A stretch of 64,000 nucleotides of DNA, from assembly GCF_003259195.1 (NCBI RefSeq), contig NZ_QJPK01000016.1, positions 21,364-85,363 on the forward strand, given 5' to 3'. The position numbers were made by a program, and so were the translations under genes. The notes beneath the pieces were generated by a model. It made no database searches. It was not told where the DNA came from and was given only the letters and a program-made list of their open reading frames with translations. This document shows, piece by piece, positions 9,963-18,857 of this stretch (the first letter of the stretch is position 1; every line of letters begins with the position of its first letter). This DNA comes from Paracoccus sediminilitoris. GTDB lineage: Bacteria > Pseudomonadota > Alphaproteobacteria > Rhodobacterales > Rhodobacteraceae.

Positions 9963-10463
9963 ATGCGCATGACACCCCTTGCCGTGACGATGGGACTGGG
10001 GCTGGCACTGGCCGGATGCAGCCAGATGACCAAGACCGAAACCCGTCCGGATATCCAGCCGACCAAGACGGTGACTGCCGAACAGGTGGCGGCGGCGACC
10101 GCCATCACCCGCGCGCCCGCGCCGCGTCCGGCCGCCCGCGCCACCCCGGCGCAACTGGATACCACCACCCAGGAACAGCGCGAGGCGGCCGCCAAGGCGC
10201 CCGAGGCCAGCACCGAGACCAAGCTGGGATCGACCGTCGGGTCGCTTGGCAATCCGTCCGAAGGGGGCTTCTGGATCAAGACGCCGCTGGTCAAGACGCG
10301 GGCGATGGGGCGCATCGTGAACCCGGCCAACGGCAAATCCGCCAAGGTCGAGTTGATCCCGCTGACCAGTGGCGGAAGCGGCAGCCAGGTTTCCCTGCCT
10401 GCGCTGCAATTGCTGGGCATTTCGCTGACCGATCTGCCGACGTTGGACGTCTACAAATCCTGA
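9963..10463 (+). CDS. Putative lipoprotein
   Basis: A 166-aa predicted outer- or inner-membrane lipoprotein. The signal peptide ends in a lipobox (LALAGC, Cys at about residue 19). The middle is rich in alanine, proline and threonine, and the conserved-looking part is the last 80 residues (GSLGNPSEGGFWIKTPLV, then the C-terminal end). Similar proteins in this bacterial group are sometimes labelled D-galactarate dehydratase, which this sequence does not support. AGGAGA lies 6 bases before the ATG. The 3' end overlaps the convergent HEAT-repeat gene by 13 bases. Confidence 0.7.
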   Translation: MRMTPLAVTMGLGLALAGCSQMTKTETRPDIQPTKTVTAEQVAAATAITRAPAPRPAARATPAQLDTTTQEQREAAAKAPEASTETKLGSTVGSLGNPSEGGFWIKTPLVKTRAMGRIVNPANGKSAKVELIPLTSGGSGSQVSLPALQLLGISLTDLPTLDVYKS

Positions 10464-11182
10464 TCGCTGGTCGGGTCCGTTTCGGCGGGCCCGGCGGCAT
10501 CCGGCGCATCGGCGTCATCTGATTTCTGCGCCTGAACCTGCGCTTGCGCCTGTGCGATCGCGGCTTCGCGATCCTTGCGCCATTCGGCGACACGTTCGGG
10601 GGCGCGCTTGGCCAGGTCCCGCAGCCAGGTGTCGACCGCCTGGCGCACGGCGCCGTTGCCGTCATCAGCCAGATGCGCCGCCCAGTCCAGCACGCGTTCG
10701 CGGATCTCCAGATCGGCGGGCTTTGGGTTGTTCATCTTGGCCCAAGGTAGGGTGCCCATCAGCGCCGCACGGCGCATGAACGGGTTCGGGGACTGCGCCC
10801 AGTCCAGCATGTCCTCGATCCGGGCTGGGTCGGCGACAAGACGCTTGGCGCCTGCGACCATCACCGCATCGGCGATCTCGGGGCCGTCCATGCCCGGCGC
10901 CCATTCGCGGATGGTGTCCCAGACGGCATCGTCGGGACGGATGCGCGCCTGCACCAGCAGGCGGGCGGCGGCCAGGCGGGCCTCGTGGATGTCGCTGTCC
11001 CACAGGGCGCGGGCCAGGGCGACGCGGCCGTCGATGTCCAGATTGTCGCGCCAGCCGGCAACGGCGGTCTCGATCTGGGCAGGGGTCAGGCCAAGCGTCT
11101 GGCGGCCGGTCTTGTGACGCGCGGCGTTGCGTTCGGCCAGTTCGGGATTGGCCAAGGCGCGAAGCTGGTCCAGTTCCTGCAT
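10451..11182 (-). CDS. HEAT-repeat protein, possibly DNA alkylation repair-like
   Basis: A 243-aa mostly helical protein with repeated paired helices (for example ARALWDSDIHEARLAAARLL and DWAQSPNPFMRRAALMGTL), the pattern of AlkC/AlkD-type HEAT repeats. By family likeness it may be a DNA glycosylase acting on alkylated bases, but I cannot identify the catalytic residues with confidence. The last 30 residues are an acidic, low-complexity tail. It is divergent from aroA, with about 114 bases between the two starts. Confidence 0.65.
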   Translation of the reverse strand: MQELDQLRALANPELAERNAARHKTGRQTLGLTPAQIETAVAGWRDNLDIDGRVALARALWDSDIHEARLAAARLLVQARIRPDDAVWDTIREWAPGMDGPEIADAVMVAGAKRLVADPARIEDMLDWAQSPNPFMRRAALMGTLPWAKMNNPKPADLEIRERVLDWAAHLADDGNGAVRQAVDTWLRDLAKRAPERVAEWRKDREAAIAQAQAQVQAQKSDDADAPDAAGPAETDPTSDQDL

Positions 11183-11296
11183 GAAATTCTCCTGTTTTCC
11201 GCCCTCCTTCTAGGCGCGTGCGGGCCAAGCCTCAAGAAGATGGTGGAAGCGGGGCTGGCGGCGCGGTAAAAGGCCCGCAAAATCACGAGGTAACCC

Positions 11297-12628
11297 ATGT
11301 CGCATTCCGCCCCAGCCCGTCCGATGACCTCTCGCCGCAGCGGCCCCCTGACGGGCGAAGCGACGGTGCCCGGTGACAAGTCGATCAGCCACCGCGCGCT
11401 GATCCTGGGGGCCCTGGCCGTGGGCGAAACGCGCATCACCGGCCTTCTGGAGGGCGAGGACGTGCTGGACACCGCCAAGGCCATGCGCGCCTTCGGCGCC
11501 GAGGTGACCCAGCATGGTCCCGGCGACTGGAGCGTCCACGGCGTCGGCGTCGGCGGTTTCCGGTCGCCCGAAGGGGTGATCGATTGCGGCAATTCCGGCA
11601 CCGGCGTGCGGCTGATCATGGGGGCGATGGCCACGACTGACATCACCGCCACCTTCACGGGCGATGCCAGCCTGTCGCGCCGCCCCATGGCGCGGGTGAC
11701 GGTGCCCTTGGCGCAGCTGGGCGCACGGATCACCGCCCGCGAGGGTGACCGCCTGCCCATCACCATCGAAGGGGCCGCCGACCCCGTGCCGCTGACCTAT
11801 CGCACGCCGGTCGCCAGCGCGCAGATCAAATCGGCGATCCTGCTGGCGGGTCTGAACGTGCCGGGCGACACGGTTGTCATCGAATCCGAACCGACCCGCG
11901 ACCATTCCGAACGGATGCTGGCAGGTTTCGGCGCCGAGATCCGGTCCGAGACCACCGATGAGGGCCACAGGATCACGCTGAAGGGCCGCCCCGAACTGCG
12001 CGCCCAGCCCGTGGCGGTGCCCCGCGACCCCTCCAGCGCGGCCTTCCCGGTCGCGGCGGCGCTGATCGTGCCGGGCAGCCATATCCGCGTGCCGGGCGTC
12101 AGCCGCAATCCCACGCGCGACGGCCTCTATGTCACGCTGCTGGAGATGGGCGCCGACATCGCCTTCGAAAACCCGCGTGAGGAAGGCGGCGAGCCCGTCG
12201 CCGATCTGGTCGTCCGCCATGGGCCCCTGAAGGGCGTGTCGGTCCCTGCCGAACGCGCCGCCAGCATGATCGACGAATTCCCGATCCTGTCGGTCATCGC
12301 GTCCTTTGCCCAAGGCAAGACGGTCATGAACGGCGTCGCCGAACTGCGCGTCAAGGAAAGCGACCGCATCGATGCCATGGCCCGCGGGCTGGAGGCGAAC
12401 GGCGTCACCGTCGAGGAAACCCAGGACAGCATGACCGTCCATGGCGCGGCATCGGTGGCGGGCGGCGGTCAGGCCGTCACCCATCTGGACCACCGCATCG
12501 CCATGTCCTTCATGGTGCTGGGCCTTGCGACCGAAAACCCGGTGCAGATCGACGACGGCAACCCGATCACCACGTCCTTCCCCGATTTCGTGCCGCTGAT
12601 GACCCGGCTTGGTGCGCAGATCGACTGA
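11297..12628 (+). CDS. aroA: 3-Phosphoshikimate 1-carboxyvinyltransferase (EPSP synthase)
   Basis: Sixth step of the shikimate pathway, 443 aa. Substrate-binding blocks are in place: [14 protein letters not shown] near residue 25, [13 protein letters not shown] near 100, the mid-protein [10 protein letters not shown], and [12 protein letters not shown] near 355. A shifted start is unlikely because GAGGTAACCC precedes the ATG. The enzyme's glyphosate class cannot be settled here, although several alphaproteobacterial AroA proteins belong to the insensitive class II. It ends 3 bases from the convergent prpE stop. Confidence 0.97.
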   Translation: MSHSAPARPMTSRRSGPLTGEATVPGDKSISHRALILGALAVGETRITGLLEGEDVLDTAKAMRAFGAEVTQHGPGDWSVHGVGVGGFRSPEGVIDCGNSGTGVRLIMGAMATTDITATFTGDASLSRRPMARVTVPLAQLGARITAREGDRLPITIEGAADPVPLTYRTPVASAQIKSAILLAGLNVPGDTVVIESEPTRDHSERMLAGFGAEIRSETTDEGHRITLKGRPELRAQPVAVPRDPSSAAFPVAAALIVPGSHIRVPGVSRNPTRDGLYVTLLEMGADIAFENPREEGGEPVADLVVRHGPLKGVSVPAERAASMIDEFPILSVIASFAQGKTVMNGVAELRVKESDRIDAMARGLEANGVTVEETQDSMTVHGAASVAGGGQAVTHLDHRIAMSFMVLGLATENPVQIDDGNPITTSFPDFVPLMTRLGAQID

Positions 12629-12631
12629 TCC

Positions 12632-14524
12632 CTAGCGTTCGCAGGGATAGCCGACGCCTGCCAATGCGGTCCTGATCTCGTCCAGGATGGCGGGATCGTC
12701 GATGGTGGCAGGGGTCTTGACCTCTTCCCCATCGGCGATCTTGGCCATGGTCGCGCGCAGGATCTTGCCGGAACGGGTCTTGGGCAGGCGATCGACGACG
12801 CAGGCCGTCTTGAAGGCCGCCACCGGGCCGATCCGGTCGCGAACCATGGCGACCACCTCGGTCGTGACCTGCTGCGATGTCGCGGTCACGCCCTTTTTCA
12901 GACATAACAGACCCACGGGTGCCTGCCCCTTCAGTCTGTCGGCAACGCCGATGACGGCGCATTCGGCGACGGCGGGATGCGCGGACAGGACCTCCTCCAT
13001 CGCGCCGGTGGACAGCCGGTGTCCGGCGACGTTGATGACGTCATCGGTGCGCGCCATGATGAAGACATAGCCGTCATCGTCGACAAAGCCCGCGTCACCG
13101 GTTTCGTAAAAGCCGGGGAAATGGTCCAGATAGGACTTGCGGAAACGGTCTTCGGCGTTCCACAGCGTCGGCAGCGTGCCGGGGGGCAGCGGCAGCTTCA
13201 GCGCGATGGCGCCAAGCGTGCCCGGTGCCACCGGGTAGCCGGCCTCGTCCAGGACATGCACCGCATAGCCAGGCATGGGAACCGAGGGACTGCCCTTGCG
13301 CACCGGCAGCAGCCCGGCCCCAAGCGGGTTGGCGGCAATGGGCCAGCCGGTTTCGGTCTGCCACCAGTGGTCGATGACGGGAACCTTCAGATGCTGTTCG
13401 GCCCAGGTGATGGTGTCGGGATCGGCCCGTTCCCCCGCCAGGAACAGCGCCCGAAGGTTGGAAAGATCATAGTTGCCGATCAGCCCCCCTTGTGGATCGT
13501 CACGCTTGACGGCGCGGATGGCGGTCGGCGCGGTGAAAAAGCTTTTGACCTTGTGATCGGCGACGATGCGCCAGAACGTGCCTGCATCGGGGGTGCCGAC
13601 GGGCTTGCCCTCGAAGATGACGGTCGTCGCCCCCGCGATCAGCGGCCCATAGACGATATAGCTGTGTCCCACGACCCAGCCCACATCCGATGCGACGAAG
13701 AACACGTCCCCCGGCCCGATGTCATAGATCTGCGGCACGCTCCAGGCCAGGGCGACCAGATGCCCCGCGGTATGGCGCACGACGCCCTTGGGCTGACCCG
13801 TCGTCCCCGAGGTATAGAGGATATAGGCCGGATGATTGCCCGCGACCGGCACGCAATCGACGGGCGTGGCCGATGCCACGGCGTCGTCCCAGTCCAGGTC
13901 GCGTCCGGGCGTCATGTCGGCGGTGCATTCCGGGCGCTGATGGACCAGGCACAGACCTGGCTTGTGGCGCGCCTCGTCCAGGGCCTTGTTCAGCAGCGGC
14001 TTGTAGGGGACGGTGCGGTTCGGCTCCAGCCCGCAGGAGGCGGCAAGGATGGCCTTCGGTTGCGCGTCGTCGATCCGGACCGCCAGTTCATGCGCGGCAA
14101 AGCCGCCGAAGACCACCGAATGGATGGCCCCGATCCGCGCGCAGGCCAGCATCGCCTGCAGCGCCTCGGGGATCATCGGCATATAGATGATGACACGGTC
14201 GCCCACGCCCACGCCATGCGCCGCCAGAACGCCCGCCAGCCGCGCGACCCGATCCTGCAGCTCGGCATAGGTCATTCGGGCGACCTGACCGGTCATTGCG
14301 CTGTCGTGGATGACTGCGATCCGGTCGCCATGGCCCGCCGCGACGTGGCGGTCGATGGCATTCCAGCAGGTGTTGACCATCCCGTCCGCGAACCACTCGC
14401 CCACGGGTCCCTGGTCGAAGAAGGCGCGGCTTGGGCTGCGGGTCCAGTCGATGGCACGGCTTGCGGTCATCCAGAACCCCTCGGGGTCCGTTTGCCACTG
14501 TGAATAGATGTCCCGATAAGCCAT
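12632..14524 (-). CDS. prpE: Propionyl-CoA synthetase
   Basis: Activates propionate to propionyl-CoA via an acyl-AMP intermediate, 630 aa. AMP-binding motifs are clear: YTSGTTGQPKGV at about residue 245, WWQTETGWP in the middle, and the catalytic lysine region LPKTRSGKILRA near residue 575. The N-terminal MAYRDIYSQWQTDPEGFW and the length fit PrpE better than acetyl-CoA synthetase. The ATG at 14524 is preceded by GGAGGG. Upstream lie TTTGCAAA sites that suggest control by a short-chain acyl-CoA regulator. Confidence 0.92.
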   Translation of the reverse strand: MAYRDIYSQWQTDPEGFWMTASRAIDWTRSPSRAFFDQGPVGEWFADGMVNTCWNAIDRHVAAGHGDRIAVIHDSAMTGQVARMTYAELQDRVARLAGVLAAHGVGVGDRVIIYMPMIPEALQAMLACARIGAIHSVVFGGFAAHELAVRIDDAQPKAILAASCGLEPNRTVPYKPLLNKALDEARHKPGLCLVHQRPECTADMTPGRDLDWDDAVASATPVDCVPVAGNHPAYILYTSGTTGQPKGVVRHTAGHLVALAWSVPQIYDIGPGDVFFVASDVGWVVGHSYIVYGPLIAGATTVIFEGKPVGTPDAGTFWRIVADHKVKSFFTAPTAIRAVKRDDPQGGLIGNYDLSNLRALFLAGERADPDTITWAEQHLKVPVIDHWWQTETGWPIAANPLGAGLLPVRKGSPSVPMPGYAVHVLDEAGYPVAPGTLGAIALKLPLPPGTLPTLWNAEDRFRKSYLDHFPGFYETGDAGFVDDDGYVFIMARTDDVINVAGHRLSTGAMEEVLSAHPAVAECAVIGVADRLKGQAPVGLLCLKKGVTATSQQVTTEVVAMVRDRIGPVAAFKTACVVDRLPKTRSGKILRATMAKIADGEEVKTPATIDDPAILDEIRTALAGVGYPCER

Positions 14525-14612
14525 GTTTCCCCTCCCTCGACACGCGCAGCCGCAGTGTTGCGCGGATCGGGGGGGTGCAAGCAAGCCAGTTAGCGCGTGG
14601 CAGGGGCGCTGT

Positions 14613-14702
14613 TCTGCAAAATACGTTCCGCAGGGCAGGCGGGGTTTTGCAAACCGTCGATTTCAAGGGGGATCGGCTTTGCCGGGCGGAACGGTTTGCA
14701 AA
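14613..14702 (-). promoter_or_regulatory. TTTGCAAA sites upstream of prpE (PccR/ScfR-like)
   Basis: Two perfect TTTGCAAA octamers, at 14646-14653 and 14695-14702, and a variant TCTGCAAA at 14613-14620, lie between malic enzyme and prpE. From memory, TTTGCAAA is the half-site reported for PccR, the short-chain acyl-CoA regulator of propionyl-CoA genes in Rhodobacter sphaeroides. Finding it in front of a propionyl-CoA synthetase gene makes such control likely. The spacing differs from the tandem arrangement I recall, so the match is partial. Confidence 0.5.
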
Positions 14703-14705
14703 GCC

Positions 14706-14732
14706 GGGCGCGCGAATCGCGTTCGCGCGCCC
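14706..14732 (-). terminator. Hairpin terminator of the malic enzyme gene
   Basis: A perfect 11-bp GC-rich stem (GGGCGCGCGAA and TTCGCGCGCCC) with a 5-base loop begins 9 bases past the malic enzyme stop. There is no long T tract, as is usual for this group. It separates malic enzyme transcription from prpE. Confidence 0.6.
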
Positions 14733-14740
14733 GTCATGGC

Positions 14741-17020
14741 TCAGCCGTAATGGGTGACCGGCGTGCCGGCCAGAACGCTCATATTCAAGAGGCCGCGCGT
14801 GGTGATCGAAGGCGTCACGATATGGGCGCGGTTGCCCATGCCCATCAGGATCGGACCGACCTCGAGGCCGCCCGCGCGCATCTTCAGCGCGTTCCTGACG
14901 CCCGAGGCCGCATCGGTGCCCGCAAAGATCAGCACGTTTGCCACGCCTTCCAGACGCGAGTTCGGGAAGATCCGTTCGCGCAATTCGGGGTCCAGCGCCG
15001 CGTCGACATGCATTTCCCCATCATACATGAAATCAGGTTCATGCGCGTCCAGCAGCTCCAGCGCCTCGCGCATCTTGCGCCCCGAGGCACTGTCGGTATT
15101 GCCGAACTGCGAATGGCTGCACAGCGCGATCTTGGGGGCCAGGCCAAAGCGGCGGACATGGCGGGCGGCGCCCATCACGGCCTCCATCACCTGATGGGGC
15201 GTGGGGTCGTTGTGGCATTGCGTGTCGGCAATGAACAGCGGCCCTTCTTCCAGGATGATCATCGACAGCGCACCCACCGGATGCAGGCCGTCGCGGGCCA
15301 GGATCTGGCGGACATAGTCCAGATGCCAGCTGTATTGCCCGAATGTGCCGCAGATCAGGCTGTCGGCTTCGTTGCGATGCACCATGACCGCGCCGATGGC
15401 GGTGGTGTTGGTGCGCATGATCGCGCGCGCGATATCGGGGCTGACGCCGCGCCGCGCCATCAGGCCGTGATAGGTTTCCCAGTAATCGCGATAGCGCGGG
15501 TCGTTTTCGGGGTTCACGATCTGGAAGTCGATATCGGGGCGGATCGGCAGGCCCGCGCGTTCGGCGCGCATGGCGATGACGTCGGGACGGCCGATCAGGA
15601 TCGGGACGTCGGTCGTTTCCTCCAGCATGGCGTTCGCTGCGCGCAGGACGCGCTCATCCTCGCCCTCGGCAAAGACGATGCGGCGTTCGGTGGTGGCGGC
15701 GGCCTCGAAGACGGGGCGCATGATCAGCGCGGATTTGAAGACCGAACCGTCCAGTTTCAGCTTGTAGGCCTCGAGGTCCTCCAGCGGACGCGCGGCGACG
15801 CCCGTCTCCATCGCGGCCTTGGCGACCGCGCTGCTGACGACGCCGACCAGACGCGGATCGAACGGTTTCGGGATCAGGTATTCTGGGCCGAAGGTCAGGG
15901 TCTCACCGCGATAGGCGGCGGCGGCTTCGGCGGCGGTGGTCGCGCGCGCCAGGGCCGCGATGCCTTCGATGCAGGCGATCTTCATCTCGTCGTTGATGGT
16001 CGTCGCGCCGACATCCAGCGCCCCGCGGAAGATGAAGGGAAAGCACAGGACGTTGTTGACCTGGTTGGGGTAATCGCTGCGCCCCGTGGCGATGATCGCG
16101 TCGGGCTTGACGGCGCGGGCGGCATCGGGGTCGATTTCGGGATTGGGGTTCGCCAGGGCGAAGATGATCGGGCGGTCGGCCATGCGGGCGACCATGTCCG
16201 GCGCCAGGACGCCCGGACCCGACAGGCCCAGGAACAGGTCGGCGCCGTCGATCACCTCGGTCAGGGCGCGCTTGTCGGAGGCCTGGGCATAGGCGGCCTT
16301 TTGCGGGTTCATGTCCTCGGTCCGGCCTTCGAAGACCAGGCCGTGGATGTCGCAAAGCCACACGTTCTCGCGACGCACGCCCAGCTTCAGCAGCATGTCC
16401 AGGCAGGCGATGCCAGCGGCCCCGCCGCCGGTCGAGACGATCTTGATGTCCTCGAACCGCTTTCCGGCGATGCGCAGCGCGTTGGTGGCGGCGGCGCCCA
16501 CGACGATGGCCGTGCCGTGCTGGTCGTCATGGAAGACGGGGATGTTCATCCGCTCGCGGCACAGCTTTTCGACGACAAAGCAATCGGGGGCCTTGATGTC
16601 TTCCAGGTTCACGGCGCCGAAGGTCGGTTCCAGCGCGCAGACGATCTCGGCCAGCTTGACAGGGTCGGGTTCGTTCACCTCGATGTCGAAACAGTCGATA
16701 TCGGCAAATTTCTTGAAGAGGACGGCCTTGCCCTCCATCACCGGCTTGGATGCCAGCGCCCCGATATTGCCCAGGCCCAGCACCGCCGTCCCGTTCGAGA
16801 TGACCGCCACAAGGTTGCCCTTGGTGGTGTAACGCGCCGCGGTCGAAGGGTCGGCCTTGATCTCGAGGCAGGCTTCGGCCACGCCGGGGGAATAGGCGCG
16901 GGCCAGGTCGCGGCCGTTCGCCATCGGCTTGGTGGCGCGGATCTCCAGCTTACCGGGTCGCGGAAATTCATGATAATCCAGTGCTGCCTGGCGCGCGCTG
17001 TCCTGCCTGCGGTCTTCCAT
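14741..17020 (-). CDS. maeB: NADP-type malic enzyme with C-terminal phosphotransacetylase domain
   Basis: Oxidative decarboxylation of malate to pyruvate, with NAD(P)H formed; 759 aa. The malic domain occupies about residues 1-160 (YSPGVAEACLEI, NGTAVLGLGNIG), the nucleotide-binding domain about 165-400 (FHDDQHGTAIVV, then GGGAAGIACLDM), and a phosphotransacetylase-like domain about 430-755. In this enzyme class the last domain is regulatory (acetyl-CoA binding) rather than catalytic. The ATG at 17020 is chosen because the open frame above it, up to 17203, has no malic enzyme character. It is divergent from cdd. Confidence 0.93.
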   Translation of the reverse strand: MEDRRQDSARQAALDYHEFPRPGKLEIRATKPMANGRDLARAYSPGVAEACLEIKADPSTAARYTTKGNLVAVISNGTAVLGLGNIGALASKPVMEGKAVLFKKFADIDCFDIEVNEPDPVKLAEIVCALEPTFGAVNLEDIKAPDCFVVEKLCRERMNIPVFHDDQHGTAIVVGAAATNALRIAGKRFEDIKIVSTGGGAAGIACLDMLLKLGVRRENVWLCDIHGLVFEGRTEDMNPQKAAYAQASDKRALTEVIDGADLFLGLSGPGVLAPDMVARMADRPIIFALANPNPEIDPDAARAVKPDAIIATGRSDYPNQVNNVLCFPFIFRGALDVGATTINDEMKIACIEGIAALARATTAAEAAAAYRGETLTFGPEYLIPKPFDPRLVGVVSSAVAKAAMETGVAARPLEDLEAYKLKLDGSVFKSALIMRPVFEAAATTERRIVFAEGEDERVLRAANAMLEETTDVPILIGRPDVIAMRAERAGLPIRPDIDFQIVNPENDPRYRDYWETYHGLMARRGVSPDIARAIMRTNTTAIGAVMVHRNEADSLICGTFGQYSWHLDYVRQILARDGLHPVGALSMIILEEGPLFIADTQCHNDPTPHQVMEAVMGAARHVRRFGLAPKIALCSHSQFGNTDSASGRKMREALELLDAHEPDFMYDGEMHVDAALDPELRERIFPNSRLEGVANVLIFAGTDAASGVRNALKMRAGGLEVGPILMGMGNRAHIVTPSITTRGLLNMSVLAGTPVTHYG

Positions 17021-17041
17021 TCTGCCCCTCCGGTTTCGGAA

Positions 17042-17061
17042 TTGGTTTACCGTTAAACCAA
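17042..17061. promoter_or_regulatory. 20-bp palindrome upstream of malic enzyme
   Basis: A perfect inverted repeat, TTGGTTTA-CCGT-TAAACCAA, lies 22-41 bases upstream of the malic enzyme start and 120 bases from cdd. It is far more A/T-rich than its surroundings and looks like a dimeric regulator site rather than a terminator, because no gene ends here. The regulator is unknown. Confidence 0.45.
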
Positions 17062-17181
17062 ATTGTGGGCGGGGAACAGCAGGCTTGTGCACCGCGTTTG
17101 CACGGGCCTGCAGGAGGGTCCGCTTGCACTGTTCGGCGCGGACGCGCAGATTGAGGCCGACGACACCAAGGGGGCTGACCG

Positions 17182-17577
17182 ATGTCATTGCTGGATGCTG
17201 CACGCGACGTGCGCGAAAATGCCTATGCGCCTTATTCGAATTTCAAGGTGGGGGCGGCGATCCGTTCTGCCTCTGGGGTGGTCTATACGGGCTGCAACGT
17301 CGAAAACGTCGCCTATCCCGAGGGCACCTGCGCCGAGGCGGGCGCCATCGCCGCCATGGTCGCCGCCGGAGAGACCCGCCTGACCGAAGTCGCCGTCATC
17401 GCCGACAGCCCCAGCCCTGTGCCCCCTTGTGGCGGCTGTCGGCAGAAACTGGCCGAATTCGCCGACGGCCATACCCCCGTCCTTTTGGCGACCACCGATG
17501 GCGGGCGGATGGAAACCACAGTCGGCGACCTGCTGCCGGGCCGTTTCGACGCCGGCCACATGACCAACGCATCATGA
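17182..17577 (+). CDS. cdd: Cytidine deaminase
   Basis: Deaminates cytidine and deoxycytidine to uridine forms, 131 aa, the small homotetrameric type. Zinc and catalytic residues are in TCAEAGAI (Cys, Glu) and PCGGCRQ (two Cys). The N-terminal YAPYSNFKVGAAI is typical. First gene of a five-gene salvage operon in which every gene overlaps the next; the stop overlaps the deoA start as ATGA. Confidence 0.95.
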   Translation: MSLLDAARDVRENAYAPYSNFKVGAAIRSASGVVYTGCNVENVAYPEGTCAEAGAIAAMVAAGETRLTEVAVIADSPSPVPPCGGCRQKLAEFADGHTPVLLATTDGGRMETTVGDLLPGRFDAGHMTNAS

Positions 17578-18857
17578 CCGATCCACGTCCGGTCATTGCC
17601 GCCATCCGCGATGGGCGGGGTCTGGATGGTCCGGGTGCGGCCCTGATTGCCCAGGGTCTGGCCGATGGTTCGGTCAGCGACGCCCAGGCCGGGGCATTCG
17701 CCATGGCCGTCCTGACCAAGGGCGTCGGGCCCGCGGGACGCGTCTCCCTGACCCGCGCCATGCGCGACAGTGGACAGGTCCTGCAATGGGACCTGTCGGG
17801 GCCTGTGGTCGACAAGCATTCGACCGGTGGCATCGGCGACACGGTCAGCCTGGTGCTGGCGCCGCTGCTGGCCGCGCGGGGCGTTTTCGTGCCGATGGTG
17901 TCGGGGCGTGGCCTTGGCCATACGGGTGGCACCCTGGACAAGCTGGAGGCGATCCCGGGCTTTCTCTGCGACCAGAGCCAGCAGGATTTTACCCGCATCG
18001 TGCGCCAGATCGGATGCGCCATCGTGTCGGCCACCGGCGATGTCGCGCCCGCCGACAAGCGGCTTTACGCGATCCGGGACGAATCGGGGACGGTCGAATC
18101 GATCGACCTGATCACCGCGTCGATCCTGTCGAAAAAGCTGGCGGCGGGGCTGGATGCGCTGGTGCTGGACGTCAAGGCAGGGTCGGGGGCGATCATGAAA
18201 AAGCCCGACAGCGCCCCGCGCCTGGCGCGGGCGCTGGTCGACACGGCCAACGGGGCAGGCTGCGTTACATCCGCCCTGATCACCGACATGGACCAGCCGC
18301 TGTCCCGCAGCGCCGGAAACGCGCTGGAGGTCCAAGAGGCGATCCGCGTGCTGCAGGGCGAAAGAGGTGCGCTGCGCGACCTGACGCTAGCCTTGGCCGC
18401 GGAATGCCTGCGCTTGGCCGGACAATCGACCGAGGGCCTGGAGGGCACGCTGGACAGCGGTGCCGCCGCCGAAGTCTTTGGCCGGATGGTGGCCGCGCAG
18501 GGTGGCCCCGCAGACCTGATGGAACGCCCCGGCGCGCATCTGGCCGCAGCGCCGGTCATCCATGCCGTTCCCACACCGACTGGTCGCGTGGCCCGGATCG
18601 ACGTGACGGCCTTGGGTCACGCGGTCGTGGCCTTGGGGGGCGGCCGCGTCCGCGCCGGTGATCCGGTCGATCCGCGCGTCGGTCTGGACCGGATGGCGAA
18701 GTTGGGCGACCAGGTCGGCCCGGACCAACCGCTGGCCTATGTCCATGCCGCCGATGATACCGCGGCGCAGGTGGCCGTCGCCGCCGTGCAATCGGCTTAT
18801 CACCTTGGGGAGGAGGGCCAGTCCGGCCCCCTGATCCGCGAAAGGATCACCACATGA
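17574..18857 (+). CDS. deoA: Thymidine phosphorylase
   Basis: Phosphorolysis of thymidine to thymine and deoxyribose-1-phosphate, 427 aa. The phosphate-binding motif VDKHSTGGIGDTVSL is at about residue 80, and the lysine-rich block DVKAGSGAIMK at about 200. The ATG at 17574 overlaps the cdd stop; the much longer open frame above it lies over cdd and is not used. The product feeds DeoB, whose gene follows with an ATGA overlap. Confidence 0.95.
   Translation: MTDPRPVIAAIRDGRGLDGPGAALIAQGLADGSVSDAQAGAFAMAVLTKGVGPAGRVSLTRAMRDSGQVLQWDLSGPVVDKHSTGGIGDTVSLVLAPLLAARGVFVPMVSGRGLGHTGGTLDKLEAIPGFLCDQSQQDFTRIVRQIGCAIVSATGDVAPADKRLYAIRDESGTVESIDLITASILSKKLAAGLDALVLDVKAGSGAIMKKPDSAPRLARALVDTANGAGCVTSALITDMDQPLSRSAGNALEVQEAIRVLQGERGALRDLTLALAAECLRLAGQSTEGLEGTLDSGAAAEVFGRMVAAQGGPADLMERPGAHLAAAPVIHAVPTPTGRVARIDVTALGHAVVALGGGRVRAGDPVDPRVGLDRMAKLGDQVGPDQPLAYVHAADDTAAQVAVAAVQSAYHLGEEGQSGPLIRERITT

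Noticed and set aside
14597..17056. An 819-codon open frame antisense to the malic enzyme gene
   Set aside because: Long only because of high GC content at third positions; the malic enzyme domains are unmistakable on the minus strand.
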